Made by a program: the position numbers and the translations under genes. Shown here in pieces: positions 9,286 through 17,550 of a stretch of DNA of 64,000 nucleotides (position 1 is the first letter of the stretch; the number at the start of each line of letters is the position of its first letter). Source of the DNA: Massilia sp. 9I (GTDB taxonomy: Bacteria; Pseudomonadota; Gammaproteobacteria; Burkholderiales; Burkholderiaceae_D); contig NZ_LR733275.1 of NCBI RefSeq assembly GCF_902506415.1, positions 310,001-374,000 on the forward strand. Direction: 5' to 3'. The notes beneath the pieces are model-generated. The model was not told where the DNA came from, searched no databases, and saw nothing but the letters and a program-made list of their open reading frames with translations.

Positions 9286-9370
9286 GTGGATCTCCTGGCT
9301 TGTTGTTTGCTCAACTATGCCCGCCGTCCGCGACTTGCTCTGTACGCAGGCGCACGCAGCCTGCCGCCCT

Positions 9371-10258
9371 TCAACGCCACTGTCCGTAGACCACCTGTCC
9401 GCCGAAGGGCTCGTCATAGACGGGCTGGGGCTGCGCCATCCAGTCGCGCGGGTCGACCCGAAAGTACTTGAGGAATTCCTCGTACAGGTCGGGGTGGCGC
9501 GCGGCCAGCTCCCAGGGCTGTTCGAAGAAGCTTTCGGTGGCGACAGCGAAAAACTCGGCCGGGCTGCTGGCGCCGTAATGGTCGAGCACGCCCCGCTGTC
9601 CCCACATGGCGTCGCGCCGCAGCGCCGCATAGTTGCGCGACAGGACTTCGGACCAGCTGCGGTAACGGGCGGTGCTACCCAGGTAAGGGGCGCCGTTGGT
9701 GCTGCCGGATTCACTGTCGAGCTGGTGGGCGAATTCGTGCAGGACCACATTGTGCGTCTCCGGCACTTCCCAGCCGGCGCGGCGCACATGGTCCCAGGAC
9801 AGGATCACGCGGCCATCGCCCCAGGATTCGCCCAGCAGATCCTGGCGCTGCTCGGTCACCACGCCGGCGACATCGATCTCGCGGCGCGGCACCAGGAAGG
9901 CGCCCGGATAGACCAGCACCGCATGCAGCGATGGATAAACGATGGCGGGGCTGTCGTCGCCGGCCCGTCCCAGCACCAGCAGGCAGGCCTGGGCCGCGAT
10001 GGTCACCCGCATCTCGTCGGTGATCTCGAGACCGGCGCAGCCGACAAAGGATTTCTCGTGCAGGAACTGCTGGACCAGGCGCTGCAGGCGCTGGCGCTCG
10101 GGAGGCGCCATGCCCGCATACTGCGCCACATTGCGCTCGAGGATGGCGAGCAGGCCCGGTTCGAGGGGACGTGCAAGTGCGCGGCGCAGGCGCAGCTTGG
10201 GCCACAGCCATGCAGCCAGCAGTCCGGCCCCGATCAGGCCGGCGATGATGCCTTCCAT
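9371..10258 (-). CDS. mtfA: MtfA-like zinc metallopeptidase (M90 family)
   Basis: A 295-residue protein of the MtfA/YeeI family. In E. coli MtfA binds the Mlc repressor and has aminopeptidase activity. The zinc-binding motif HEFAH is at residues 174-178, followed by QLD as in the family, and a second motif region lies in SPAEFFAVATESFFEQP, where the Glu is the likely third ligand. An N-terminal hydrophobic helix (residues 3-20) suggests membrane anchoring, unlike the soluble E. coli protein. The start lies one base after the stop of the peroxiredoxin gene (TGACATG), so translation is probably coupled. Confidence 0.87.
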   Translation of the reverse strand: MEGIIAGLIGAGLLAAWLWPKLRLRRALARPLEPGLLAILERNVAQYAGMAPPERQRLQRLVQQFLHEKSFVGCAGLEITDEMRVTIAAQACLLVLGRAGDDSPAIVYPSLHAVLVYPGAFLVPRREIDVAGVVTEQRQDLLGESWGDGRVILSWDHVRRAGWEVPETHNVVLHEFAHQLDSESGSTNGAPYLGSTARYRSWSEVLSRNYAALRRDAMWGQRGVLDHYGASSPAEFFAVATESFFEQPWELAARHPDLYEEFLKYFRVDPRDWMAQPQPVYDEPFGGQVVYGQWR

Positions 10259-10259
10259 G

Positions 10260-11027
10260 TCAGCCTTCCCGCGTCGACGCGACCCAGGACTGCACCTCGT
10301 CGGCGCCGCCGATCAGCTGGCCGCCGACGAAGACCTGCGGCCAGGTGAGGCGACCCGTCACGCCGCGCAGCACGCTGGTCGTGATTTTCTGGTCTTCCGA
10401 AATGTCCGTGAATACGATGCCATTCTCGCGCAGCGCGGCTTTGGCGCGCGCACAATGCGGGCAGCCCGGCCGCGAGAACATGACGACCGGCTCGGGTATC
10501 TTCGCATCCGGGTTGATATAGCTCAGCATTGTATCGGCGTCCGAAACCTCGAAGGGATCGCCTTCACGTTGCGGTTCGATGAAGATTTTGTCGATCACGC
10601 CGTCCTTGACCAGCATCGAGTAGCGCCAGGAGCGCTGGCCGAAGCCGAGGTCGCGCTTATCGACCAGCATGCCCATGCCTTCGGTGAAGTCGCCGTTGCC
10701 ATCCGGGACCAGGGTGATGTTGCCGGCATCCTGCCCCGTCTTCCACTGGTTCATGACGAAGGCGTCATTGACCGAGATGCACAGGATGTCGTCGACGCCG
10801 TTCTGGCGCAGCACCGGGGCCAGCTCGTTGTAGCGCGGCAGGTGGGTCGAGGAGCAGGTGGGCGTGAAAGCGCCCGGCAGCGAGAACACGACCACGGTCT
10901 TGCCCTTGAACAGCTCGTCCGTGCTGAGGTCGCGCCACTGGTCGTCCAGGCGCGCCTTGAAGGTGACTCGGGGGACCGGCCTGCCCTGCAGGGATTCCGC
11001 GGTCGGTAGTGTGGCGCTCGATGGCAT
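10260..11027 (-). CDS. Hybrid peroxiredoxin-glutaredoxin (Prx5-Grx)
   Basis: A 255-residue fusion. Residues 1-175 form a Prx5-type peroxiredoxin with the peroxidatic cysteine C58 in PGAFTPTC. Residues 180-255 form a glutaredoxin domain with CPHC at 189-192. Hybrids of this type reduce hydrogen peroxide and alkyl peroxides and receive electrons from glutathione through their own Grx domain. An AAGGAAGA sequence precedes the ATG. The gene is first in a two-gene unit with the MtfA-like peptidase. No OxyR gene or obvious OxyR site is visible next to it. Confidence 0.92.
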   Translation of the reverse strand: MPSSATLPTAESLQGRPVPRVTFKARLDDQWRDLSTDELFKGKTVVVFSLPGAFTPTCSSTHLPRYNELAPVLRQNGVDDILCISVNDAFVMNQWKTGQDAGNITLVPDGNGDFTEGMGMLVDKRDLGFGQRSWRYSMLVKDGVIDKIFIEPQREGDPFEVSDADTMLSYINPDAKIPEPVVMFSRPGCPHCARAKAALRENGIVFTDISEDQKITTSVLRGVTGRLTWPQVFVGGQLIGGADEVQSWVASTREG

Positions 11028-11129
11028 GGGTCTTCCTTTCCTTGGAGCGGCAGTCTCGGCCGCGTTGGGAGGCAGGTAGGGATTATTGACCGTATTTCAA
11101 CGCGCCCAACACAAATAATTGTTCACTTG

Positions 11130-11158
11130 AAAAAACAAAACCGCGCACAAGGCGCGGC
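11130..11158 (-). terminator. Rho-independent terminator of the winged-helix gene
   Basis: On the minus strand a CCGCGC/GCGCGG stem (11141-11157) is followed by TTTTGTTTTTT. It lies downstream of the gene ending at 11237 and separates it from the peroxiredoxin gene. Confidence 0.75.
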
Positions 11159-11236
11159 TGAATGACGACAGCGATCGTCTGGACCAGAGCTGCCGCAGGT
11201 CTCCACCGCGGCAGTCCGGGACGCGCTTCAAGCGCG

Positions 11237-11842
11237 TTACTTGGCGGTCTGGCCCGGGGGAGGACCGAACAGTGCGGCGACCAGCGGGTCGCGGGTGACC
11301 GGGCTGCGGTTCACGCGGATTGCATAATGGGTGTCGTCCGCCAGGATGTGGAAGTGGCGGCCGCTGCCGGCCATGTTCTGCTCGCGCAGGCCCGGGCGCT
11401 CCTTGCGCGGGGCGGCGCCTTCGCGCTTCGGCTGGCAGATCGCAGCCAGGAAGGCCTTGACGCGGTCCTGGTCCGGGCAGATCTGGTACACGGCCTTGCC
11501 CAGGTAGGTGGCGGTGCCTTCGATGTAGCGCGCCAGTTCGATCACGCCGGCTTCGCGCAGGTCACGGATGTACTTGCGTGCGCCCGACGGCGAGAACTTC
11601 AGGAACCAGGCGATTTCGTCGGCCAGCATTTCGTGGGTCGACAGTTCGTTGATCAGCTTCTGCATGTTTTCGATCCGCCGCTGGGTGGCCGAGGTCGAAC
11701 GGACACGTTCGATCGGCGCCAGCGAAATCGGCGCGCGCTCGGTTGGTTGCGGGGGAACGCGTTCGATCAGCGCAGAATTGCTGGAAGTGTGCACGGCGCC
11801 GATGTCGCCTTGCACCGCGTTGTGATGGGTCGTTGCATGCAT
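11237..11842 (-). CDS. Winged-helix DNA-binding protein, uncharacterised
   Basis: A 201-residue protein. Residues about 60-110 (LINELSTHEMLADEIAWFLKFSPSGARKYIRDLREAGVIEL, read in parts) form a helix-turn-helix with a following wing-like strand, as in MarR- or ArsR-like regulators. The C-terminal half is basic and ends in a Pro-rich tail. The ATG at 11842 was chosen because CGGAG stands at the right distance; the open frame extends further upstream but lacks coding character. It is divergent from the OmpA-family gene across a 405-base region and could control it, which is an inference from position only. Confidence 0.75.
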   Translation of the reverse strand: MHATTHHNAVQGDIGAVHTSSNSALIERVPPQPTERAPISLAPIERVRSTSATQRRIENMQKLINELSTHEMLADEIAWFLKFSPSGARKYIRDLREAGVIELARYIEGTATYLGKAVYQICPDQDRVKAFLAAICQPKREGAAPRKERPGLREQNMAGSGRHFHILADDTHYAIRVNRSPVTRDPLVAALFGPPPGQTAK

Positions 11843-12247
11843 ATTGGTGAGCTCCGTTATAGAGAGAGACTGTGTGGTCCGGGTCGCTGTGTGTCGTTTG
11901 ACACCCTGACAACACCTCGGGTTCCGCTTAACTGACCTCAAGATTGCCTGCGTCAGACACCCCGGTCTGTGCGCCATCCAACATTCAAGTACGTTCCTGC
12001 AAGCATTTTTGACAAGGCCGCTTGCTGGGTGCGCCGGGAAATGCTTATTTCCTGAAAAAAATTTGCACAAGAGCGGTGCGCACAGCCGAGCCCTGTGGTT
12101 TTCCTGTCACTGTTGTAAAATCGCACAGGTCAGTTCCGATGGGTGCGGTACCGCACCGAGTACGCGGAACTTGCACTGTTATTCTTTATCCAACATCTGT
12201 GTCAAGGCATGCGATGTCAACAACCCTTCACCTTATGGGAGTTATCT
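11843..12247. other. Divergent intergenic region (405 bp)
   Basis: No gene is seen. The region separates the winged-helix gene from the OmpA-family gene and contains the hairpin at 12133-12170. The part from about 11940 to 12130 is less GC-rich than the flanks and probably holds both promoters, but no clear hexamer pair can be assigned. Confidence 0.55.
12133..12170 (+). promoter_or_regulatory. Palindromic hairpin in the leader of the OmpA-family gene
   Basis: A perfect 16-bp palindrome, GGTGCGGTACCGCACC, lies at 12142-12157. It is enclosed by a second stem, GTTCCG (12133-12138) with CGGAAC (12165-12170). The structure ends about 77 bases before the GTG start. It may be an operator or a 5' mRNA structure; stabilising leader hairpins are known for ompA mRNAs in other bacteria. 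Confidence 0.5.
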
Positions 12248-13288
12248 GTGAATAATACGAAGAAGATCGCCCTGGCCGCCGCCATCCTGTGCGCGGCTGG
12301 CACCACCATGGCCCAAGAAACGACGCCAATCAATCCATCGTGGTACATCCAGCCGAGCGTCATTCATGCCAAGCCGGATGGCCGTTTTGGCACGAGTGAC
12401 CGTGACTGGGGCGGCGGCCTGAAGTTCGGCAAGGCCGTGTCGCCGATGTGGGACATCCAGTTTGGTGGCAGCCAGGTCCGTTTCGAAGACGGCCCGGCCA
12501 AGTACCGCCAGACCCTGCTGGGCGCCGACGCCCTGCTGATGTTCTCGCGCGATCGCTTCCGCCCGTTCGTGCTGCTCGGCCTGGGCCTCGAACGCGACAA
12601 GGTGCAGAACCCGCTGCGTAACGTCGGCAAGAACTCGCCGTACGCTACCGCCGGCCTCGGTTTCCAGGCTTCGCTGACCGACCAGTGGTCGCTGCAGGCC
12701 GACCTGCGCGCTGTCCGTGGCTTCCTGCGTGATAACGAACAGTTTGGCTTCCGCCGCAGCAACAACAAATACCTGACCGTCGGCCTGAACTACGCGTTCA
12801 ACCCGCCGCCGGCACCGGTCGTCGCCGCTCCGCCGCCGGCACCGGTCGCCGAACCGGCACCGGCGCCAGCACCGGCACCGGTGCCGGTCGCTCCGCCGCC
12901 AGCCCGCTTCGAGAAAGTCACCCTGGAAGCGACCAAGCTGTTCGAGTTCGACAAGGCCGACATCATCATGCCGTCGCCGAAACTGGATGAGATCGCCGCT
13001 GCCCTGCAAGCCGATCCGAGCGTCACCGACGTCGACATCACCGGCTACACCGACCGCCTGGGTTCGGAAAAGTACAACCTGAAGCTGTCGGAGCGCCGCG
13101 CCAACGCCGTGCGTGACTACCTGGTCAGCAAGGGTGTGGACGGCAACCGCCTGAAGGCCTATGGCAAAGGCGAAGCCAACCCGCTGGTCCAGTGCAACCA
13201 GAAGCAGCGCAAGGCCCTGATCGACTGCCTGGAACCGAACCGCCGCGTCGAAGTCGAGCAGATCACCGTCGAAAAGCGCGTGCAGTAA
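12248..13288 (+). CDS. ompA: OmpA family outer-membrane protein
   Basis: A 346-residue protein. A signal peptide (VNNTKKIALAAAILCAAGTT, cleaved after about residue 22) leads into an eight-stranded-type beta-barrel domain, a Pro/Ala linker at about 181-217 with repeated PAPVA units, and a C-terminal OmpA domain with the peptidoglycan-binding pattern TGYTDRLGSEKYNLKLSERR and LKAYGKGEANP. It anchors the outer membrane to the cell wall. I chose the GTG at 12248 because GGAG sits six bases before it and the signal peptide then starts normally; an in-frame ATG farther upstream would add 35 unlikely residues. A strong terminator follows. Confidence 0.92.
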   Translation: MNNTKKIALAAAILCAAGTTMAQETTPINPSWYIQPSVIHAKPDGRFGTSDRDWGGGLKFGKAVSPMWDIQFGGSQVRFEDGPAKYRQTLLGADALLMFSRDRFRPFVLLGLGLERDKVQNPLRNVGKNSPYATAGLGFQASLTDQWSLQADLRAVRGFLRDNEQFGFRRSNNKYLTVGLNYAFNPPPAPVVAAPPPAPVAEPAPAPAPAPVPVAPPPARFEKVTLEATKLFEFDKADIIMPSPKLDEIAAALQADPSVTDVDITGYTDRLGSEKYNLKLSERRANAVRDYLVSKGVDGNRLKAYGKGEANPLVQCNQKQRKALIDCLEPNRRVEVEQITVEKRVQ

Positions 13289-13356
13289 TCCGGCTGCTGC
13301 CTCGCCAGGCCAATCCGTCCCCGTGGCGGACTGGCGGGCGCGCCTGGAATTTGCAA

Positions 13357-13377
13357 GGGGGCTGCGGCCCCCTTTTC
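13357..13377 (+). terminator. Terminator after the OmpA-family gene
   Basis: GGGGGC pairs with GCCCCC across a short loop (13357-13372) and is followed directly by a T run. It sits 17 bases before the start of the YihY gene. Confidence 0.8.
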
Positions 13378-13393
13378 ATTTGGAGGAGAGGAT

Positions 13394-14344
13394 ATGGCTG
13401 TCAACAAATGGGTTCCCTATTCACGCGAGCTGGTCAAGGTGATGCGCTGCGCGGTGAGTGAATGGCTCGACCACCGCGCCTCCAGCAAGGGAGCGGCCCT
13501 CGCCTTCTACACCCTGTTCTCGCTGGCGCCCGTGCTGGTGCTGGTGATCGCGGTCGCCGGCTTCTTCTACGGCGCCGAAGCGGCCCAGGGCCAGTTGCTG
13601 ACCCAGCTGCGCGGCCTGGTCGGAGCGCAGGGCGCGGAGACGATCCAGGCCATCCTGGCCGGAGCGCGCAACAAGGAAGACGGACTGTTCGCCACCATCG
13701 TGGCATCGGTCCTGCTGCTGGTCGGCGCGACCAGCGTGTTCGCGGAGCTGAAGGACAGCCTCGACGAGATCTGGGACGTCCCGCCACCGAAGAATGCCGG
13801 CTTCTGGAACCTGGTGCGCACCCGCCTGCTCTCCTTCGGCCTGATCCTGGTGCTGGGCTTCCTGCTGATGGTCTCGCTGGTCGTCAGCGCGGCCCTGGCG
13901 GTGGTCGAGGAGTATATCGGCGGCATGTGGAAGGAAGCGGCCGTGGTCATGGGCTGGATTGCCTGGGCCGTCAGCTTCCTGGTGATCGCCACCCTGTTCG
14001 GCGTGATCTACAAGCTGCTGCCACGCATCAAGCTGTCCTGGCACGACGTCACCATCGGCGCGCTCGGCACGGCGGCGATGTTCACGCTCGGGAAATTCGG
14101 CATCGGGCTCTACATCGGCAACAGCGGCGCCGCCGACAGCTTCGGCGCGGCCGGGTCGCTGATCGCACTGCTGCTGTGGGTGTACTACTCGGCCCAGATC
14201 TTCTTCCTCGGCGCCGAGTTCGCAAGGCAGTACGCGCTCAAGCTGGGCAGCCTGAAGCACAAGCCGGCTGAGGAAACGGGGGACAAGAAGAAAGAGGAGC
14301 CGCCGGAACCGACGGCGACCTGGAAGAACGGCCGCGCCGTGTAA
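13394..14344 (+). CDS. YihY/BrkB family inner-membrane protein
   Basis: A 316-residue protein with six or more hydrophobic segments. The opening region (SSKGAALAFYTLFSLAPVLVL) and the later GAAGSLIALLLWVYYSAQIFFLGAEF are signatures of the YihY/BrkB family, sometimes listed as ribonuclease BN by an old error. Function is unsettled; members are membrane proteins of unknown substrate. GGAGGAGAGG precedes the ATG. The last 40 residues are charged and cytosolic. The gene faces a permease gene on the opposite strand with two terminator hairpins between them. Confidence 0.9.
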   Translation: MAVNKWVPYSRELVKVMRCAVSEWLDHRASSKGAALAFYTLFSLAPVLVLVIAVAGFFYGAEAAQGQLLTQLRGLVGAQGAETIQAILAGARNKEDGLFATIVASVLLLVGATSVFAELKDSLDEIWDVPPPKNAGFWNLVRTRLLSFGLILVLGFLLMVSLVVSAALAVVEEYIGGMWKEAAVVMGWIAWAVSFLVIATLFGVIYKLLPRIKLSWHDVTIGALGTAAMFTLGKFGIGLYIGNSGAADSFGAAGSLIALLLWVYYSAQIFFLGAEFARQYALKLGSLKHKPAEETGDKKKEEPPEPTATWKNGRAV

Positions 14345-14354
14345 AACGCCTGAA

Positions 14355-14400
14355 GCGCCCGGCTGCGCCGGGCGCCGTGGACGGCCCCATCGGGGCCGTT
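14355..14400. terminator. Two convergent hairpins between the YihY and AI-2E-type genes
   Basis: GCGCCCGGC/GCCGGGCGC forms a nine-pair stem at 14355-14375 and ACGGCCCC/GGGGCCGT an eight-pair stem at 14381-14399. The second is followed on the plus strand by TTTATT. They lie between two convergent genes and can serve both. Confidence 0.7.
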
Positions 14401-15665
14401 TATTCTCCCAACAATTCCGCCAGCACTTCCATCCCTTCGACCCGCTCGGAGATCACCTTCAGCACCATCACCACCGGCACGCCGAGCAGCAGTCCCCACA
14501 TCCCCCACAGCCAGCCCCAGAACAGCAGGCTGACGAACACCGCCGCCGGATTCATCTTGGCGATCCGGCCCGTCATCCAGGTGGCGACCACCATGCCGAC
14601 CAGGGTCGCGATGCCGAGCGAGGCGCCGGCCACCAGGATCACCATGCGCAGCGATTCATACTGGAAGAAGGCGACGGCGCCGGTAGCGATGGTGATCAGG
14701 AGCGGCCCGAAGTAAGGCACGACGTGGGCTACGCCGGCAAAGGCGGCCCAGGCGCCGGCGTTCTCGAGACCGATCGCGCGCAGCGCCGCCCAGGTCAGCA
14801 GCGCCAGCAGCACGTTGGTCACCAGCAGCATGAACATATAGGCCTGGATCGCATTGTTCATGTCGTCCAGGATGTGGACCGTGACCTTCTTGCGCGTCAG
14901 GGACGGTCCGGTCAGCTTGACCAGCTTGCGCTTGAAGGTGTCCCCCGCCAGCAGCAGGAAGAACACCAGGAATACCACCATCGTCGCCTGCGACAGGAAG
15001 GTCGCCAGCCCGACCGAGCCTGCCAGCACCCAGTCCATCACGCGGATGTTCGAACCGCCCGCGGCAGCCGCCGGCGGCACCGGCTGGGTGCGTTTCTGGA
15101 TCGCGCGGCGCTGTTCGCCGCCGGTGGCGTTGGACGCCGCGCGCTCGATCTCGGCGGCGGCCGCCTGCACCTGCTGGATGGTCGAGCGCTGGCCGGTGTT
15201 GTTGGTCAGGATCCGGGTGACCTTGTGGGTCAGGGTCGGGAGTTCGTCGATGATGTTGAAGAATTCGTCCTGCAGCCGGTACAGGGTGCCGCCGAGGGCG
15301 CCCATGATCAGGGCCGTCACCAGGGTCGCGCCGATGACGCGCTTGACGTGCCAGCGTTCGAGCCAGCGCACGACAGGATTCAGGGTGTAAGCGATGAAGA
15401 TGCCGAGCAGGAGCGGCACGAAGAATTTCTGCGCCCACTGGAGCGCGAACACACAGGCGATGGTGGCAAGGATGCCGAGCGACAGCCCGCGCGCATTCAC
15501 ATGGATCGGCAGCCGCAGGCTGCCCACTTGCATCGTGAGCTCGTCGCCTGCAGGGCCGGGCTCGGCGCCGCCCTCGGGTGGGGTCGGCGCCGCCGGGGCG
15601 GCATTGTCGGGTGGCGTCACAGGTGCAGCAGCAGGCTGGACTGGTTCAGGTGGTGCGAGCTGCAT
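14400..15665 (-). CDS. AI-2E family transporter (PerM-like permease)
   Basis: A 421-residue membrane protein of the AI-2E/PerM family. The first 60 residues are Pro/Ala-rich and cytosolic; hydrophobic segments start at about residue 63. Family hallmarks are LGIFIAYTLNPVVRWLERW, the large central soluble region, and the end segments ALLTWAALRAIGLENAG and FWGWLWGMWGLLLGVPVVMVLKV. Despite the name, most members are not known to export autoinducer-2; some move Na+/H+ or other solutes. The region PPAAAAGGS near residue 205 is an unusual low-complexity insert. Confidence 0.88.
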   Translation of the reverse strand: MQLAPPEPVQPAAAPVTPPDNAAPAAPTPPEGGAEPGPAGDELTMQVGSLRLPIHVNARGLSLGILATIACVFALQWAQKFFVPLLLGIFIAYTLNPVVRWLERWHVKRVIGATLVTALIMGALGGTLYRLQDEFFNIIDELPTLTHKVTRILTNNTGQRSTIQQVQAAAAEIERAASNATGGEQRRAIQKRTQPVPPAAAAGGSNIRVMDWVLAGSVGLATFLSQATMVVFLVFFLLLAGDTFKRKLVKLTGPSLTRKKVTVHILDDMNNAIQAYMFMLLVTNVLLALLTWAALRAIGLENAGAWAAFAGVAHVVPYFGPLLITIATGAVAFFQYESLRMVILVAGASLGIATLVGMVVATWMTGRIAKMNPAAVFVSLLFWGWLWGMWGLLLGVPVVMVLKVISERVEGMEVLAELLGE

Positions 15666-15710
15666 GGATCGTGCCTTGACAATGGAGCCGGGCCGCCCCG
15701 GCGCATGGGA

Positions 15711-16025
15711 TTACTTGACGCGGATGTCGTTCTTCACCGAGCTTACACCTTTCACGCCGCGAGCGAGTTCCACGGCGCGCTGTGCGTCACCCGGCTGGGC
15801 CACGAAGCCCGACAGCTGGACGTCGCCCTTGAAGGTCTCGACGTTGATTTCGGTGGCTTTGACGGTCGGGTCGGCAGCGAAGGCAGCCTTCACCTTGGTG
15901 GTGATCACGGCGTCGTCGACGTATTCGCCAGCGCTTTCACGGTTCGAGGTCGATGCGCAGCCAACGGTGGTGATGGCGATGGCGGCGGCGAAGGTGGCGG
16001 TGATGAGGCGTTGTGCGATTTTCAT
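15711..16025 (-). CDS. BON-domain lipoprotein
   Basis: A 104-residue protein with a lipobox (VGCAS, Cys at about residue 23) followed by a single BON domain: DDAVITTKVKAAFAADPTVKATEINVETFKGDVQLSGFV, read in parts, then VKGVSSVKNDIRVK at the end. BON domains bind phospholipid or link envelope layers, as in OsmY and DolP. An AGGAG precedes the start. The paralogue at 23854 has the same layout, and both lie in the envelope-stress cluster. Confidence 0.9.
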   Translation of the reverse strand: MKIAQRLITATFAAAIAITTVGCASTSNRESAGEYVDDAVITTKVKAAFAADPTVKATEINVETFKGDVQLSGFVAQPGDAQRAVELARGVKGVSSVKNDIRVK

Positions 16026-16118
16026 GGTGAGCTCCTAATTAAAAACTACGGATGGTCAAACAACTAATTAGCCCAATGCGGGCAAGTGGGCGGTACCGGC
16101 ACGCCGGCCCGCAATTCT

Positions 16119-16667
16119 TCATTTACCGAACGCGGTCTTGGCGGTATTCACGCACTGGTCCTTGACGGCGCCGGCGTAGGCATCGCATTTCTCGATCGCG
16201 ACGCGGTATTCGGCGGCGAGCTTGTCGGCGCGCGCATCCTGGCGCGCCTCGATGCTCTTGCGGTCGGCCTTGGCGTCGGCCTGGGCCGCGATCAGCGTGG
16301 CCTTGGCCTGTTCCAGGCAGACGTCGCGGTCGTTGCCGGTGACAGCGGCGCAGCGCACCTTGTCACGGTCGTAATTGGCCGAAGCGATGCGCAGGCGTGC
16401 CTGGGTGTAGGCCGACAGCGTATTCTTGTAGGCGGCCTCGGCTTCTTCCTCGACACGTACGCGCGCCGCACGCGCTTCGGCCATGCACAGGTCGTGCGGA
16501 TTACCCGCGATCTGATCACAGCGCGCACGCGCCGCCTTGAAATTCGCTTCGGCCGTAGCCTTTGCCCCTTCATAGACGGTCTTGGCGTCCGGCACGGTCT
16601 GGGCTCGTGCCGAACCTGCCCAGGCGAGCGCGGCACCGACGAGCAGGAAAGCATGGGATGTTTTCAT
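16119..16667 (-). CDS. Periplasmic protein with three C-x10-C repeats
   Basis: A 182-residue protein with a clear Sec signal peptide ending in GSARA-Q at about residue 22. The mature chain is helical and Ala-rich and contains three copies of a module in which two cysteines are ten residues apart: CDQIAGNPHDLC, CAAVTGNDRDVC and CDAYAGAVKDQC. Each pair probably forms a disulphide in the periplasm. The family is unknown to me; the protein at 17551 carries one copy of the same module. Gene order and signal suggest a role in the envelope-stress cluster. Confidence 0.8.
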   Translation of the reverse strand: MKTSHAFLLVGAALAWAGSARAQTVPDAKTVYEGAKATAEANFKAARARCDQIAGNPHDLCMAEARAARVRVEEEAEAAYKNTLSAYTQARLRIASANYDRDKVRCAAVTGNDRDVCLEQAKATLIAAQADAKADRKSIEARQDARADKLAAEYRVAIEKCDAYAGAVKDQCVNTAKTAFGK

Positions 16668-16812
16668 TTTTTATTCTCCATTTGTCAACACGCTAATGAC
16701 GTTTTACACGTCGGCTCGCGCGGGTTCTGTTCGGTGCCGAACACAGCAACGTTCATGCAACAACTCATCTGTATTGAATCAATTCGCGCTGTGGATACGC
16801 TGGGCAAAAACG

Positions 16813-16858
16813 GTTAGGCAACGCACAGACCCCTTGCGCGACAGTGACTAATCTGGAC
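16813..16858 (+). promoter_or_regulatory. Candidate stress promoter of the glycine-zipper gene at 16885
   Basis: GTTAGGCAACGCACA at 16813-16827 and CTAATCTGGAC at 16848-16858 recur almost unchanged before the AsmA-like gene (21600 and 21636). The first element lies exactly 72 bases before the start codon in both cases. TAATCT preceded by C resembles the extended -10 favoured by RpoS-type holoenzyme. Confidence 0.4.
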
Positions 16859-16884
16859 CCATAAACTTTTGTCAGGAGAACAAC

Positions 16885-17346
16885 ATGAAAGCAACCCGTA
16901 CCCTTGCTGCTGCTGTGCTGGCTACCACTGCCCTCCTCACCGGTTGCGCGAGCACTTCGTCGCAGCCATATAACAACGGCTACAACACCGGCTACAACAA
17001 CGTCTCGATGGGCTACGGCACCATCGAATCGATCCAGGTGACCCAGGGCGCCAACCGCACCAGTGGCGCCGGCGCGATCCTGGGCGGCGTGGTCGGCGCA
17101 CTGGCCGGTAACCAGGTCGGCAGCGGCAGCGGCCGTACCGCAGCCACCGTGGCAGGCGGCGTGGCGGGCGCGGCGATCGGCAACAACGTCGAACGCAACC
17201 GCAATGCCAACGGCGGCGCCGAGCTGTACCAGATCAACGTGCGCATGGATAACGGCGAATACCGCGCCGTGACCCAGGACAGCGTCTACGACCTGCGCGT
17301 GGGCAACCGCGTGCGCATCGTCGACGGCCGCGTCTACCGTTACTGA
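16885..17346 (+). CDS. Glycine-zipper 2TM lipoprotein (SlyB/PcP-like)
   Basis: A 153-residue lipoprotein with lipobox LTGC (Cys at about residue 21), a Tyr/Asn-rich spacer, then GYGTIESIQVTQGA, a glycine-zipper hairpin (GAGAILGGVVGALAGNQVG and GGVAGAAIGNNVE) and a C-terminal strand domain ending RVRIVDGRVYRY. This is the layout of SlyB/Pcp-type outer-membrane lipoproteins, which insert a two-helix glycine-rich hairpin in the membrane and respond to envelope stress. AGGAG precedes the start. The protein at 26596 shares the zipper and C-terminal module. Confidence 0.9.
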   Translation: MKATRTLAAAVLATTALLTGCASTSSQPYNNGYNTGYNNVSMGYGTIESIQVTQGANRTSGAGAILGGVVGALAGNQVGSGSGRTAATVAGGVAGAAIGNNVERNRNANGGAELYQINVRMDNGEYRAVTQDSVYDLRVGNRVRIVDGRVYRY

Positions 17347-17550
17347 TCTGCTCCACCTGCGCAGAGACGGCAACGCCTTCTGCGCATGGTCAGGGCCGGC
17401 CGCGTGCCGGCCTGGCTTGCATCTGCACGGGCAAGGCCCGGCCCGCTGACCACGCTCGCCAGGTACCGGTCCTCGTCACACCCTGTACGCCACGACTTCT
17501 GCCGCGGCAGGCCCGACCGCGGTACTGCTGACCATTTGCCGGAGGACACC

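Noticed and set aside
14400..15665. Quorum-sensing exporter role for the AI-2E-type permease
   Set aside because: Most family members have no shown link to autoinducer-2, and no luxS gene lies nearby.
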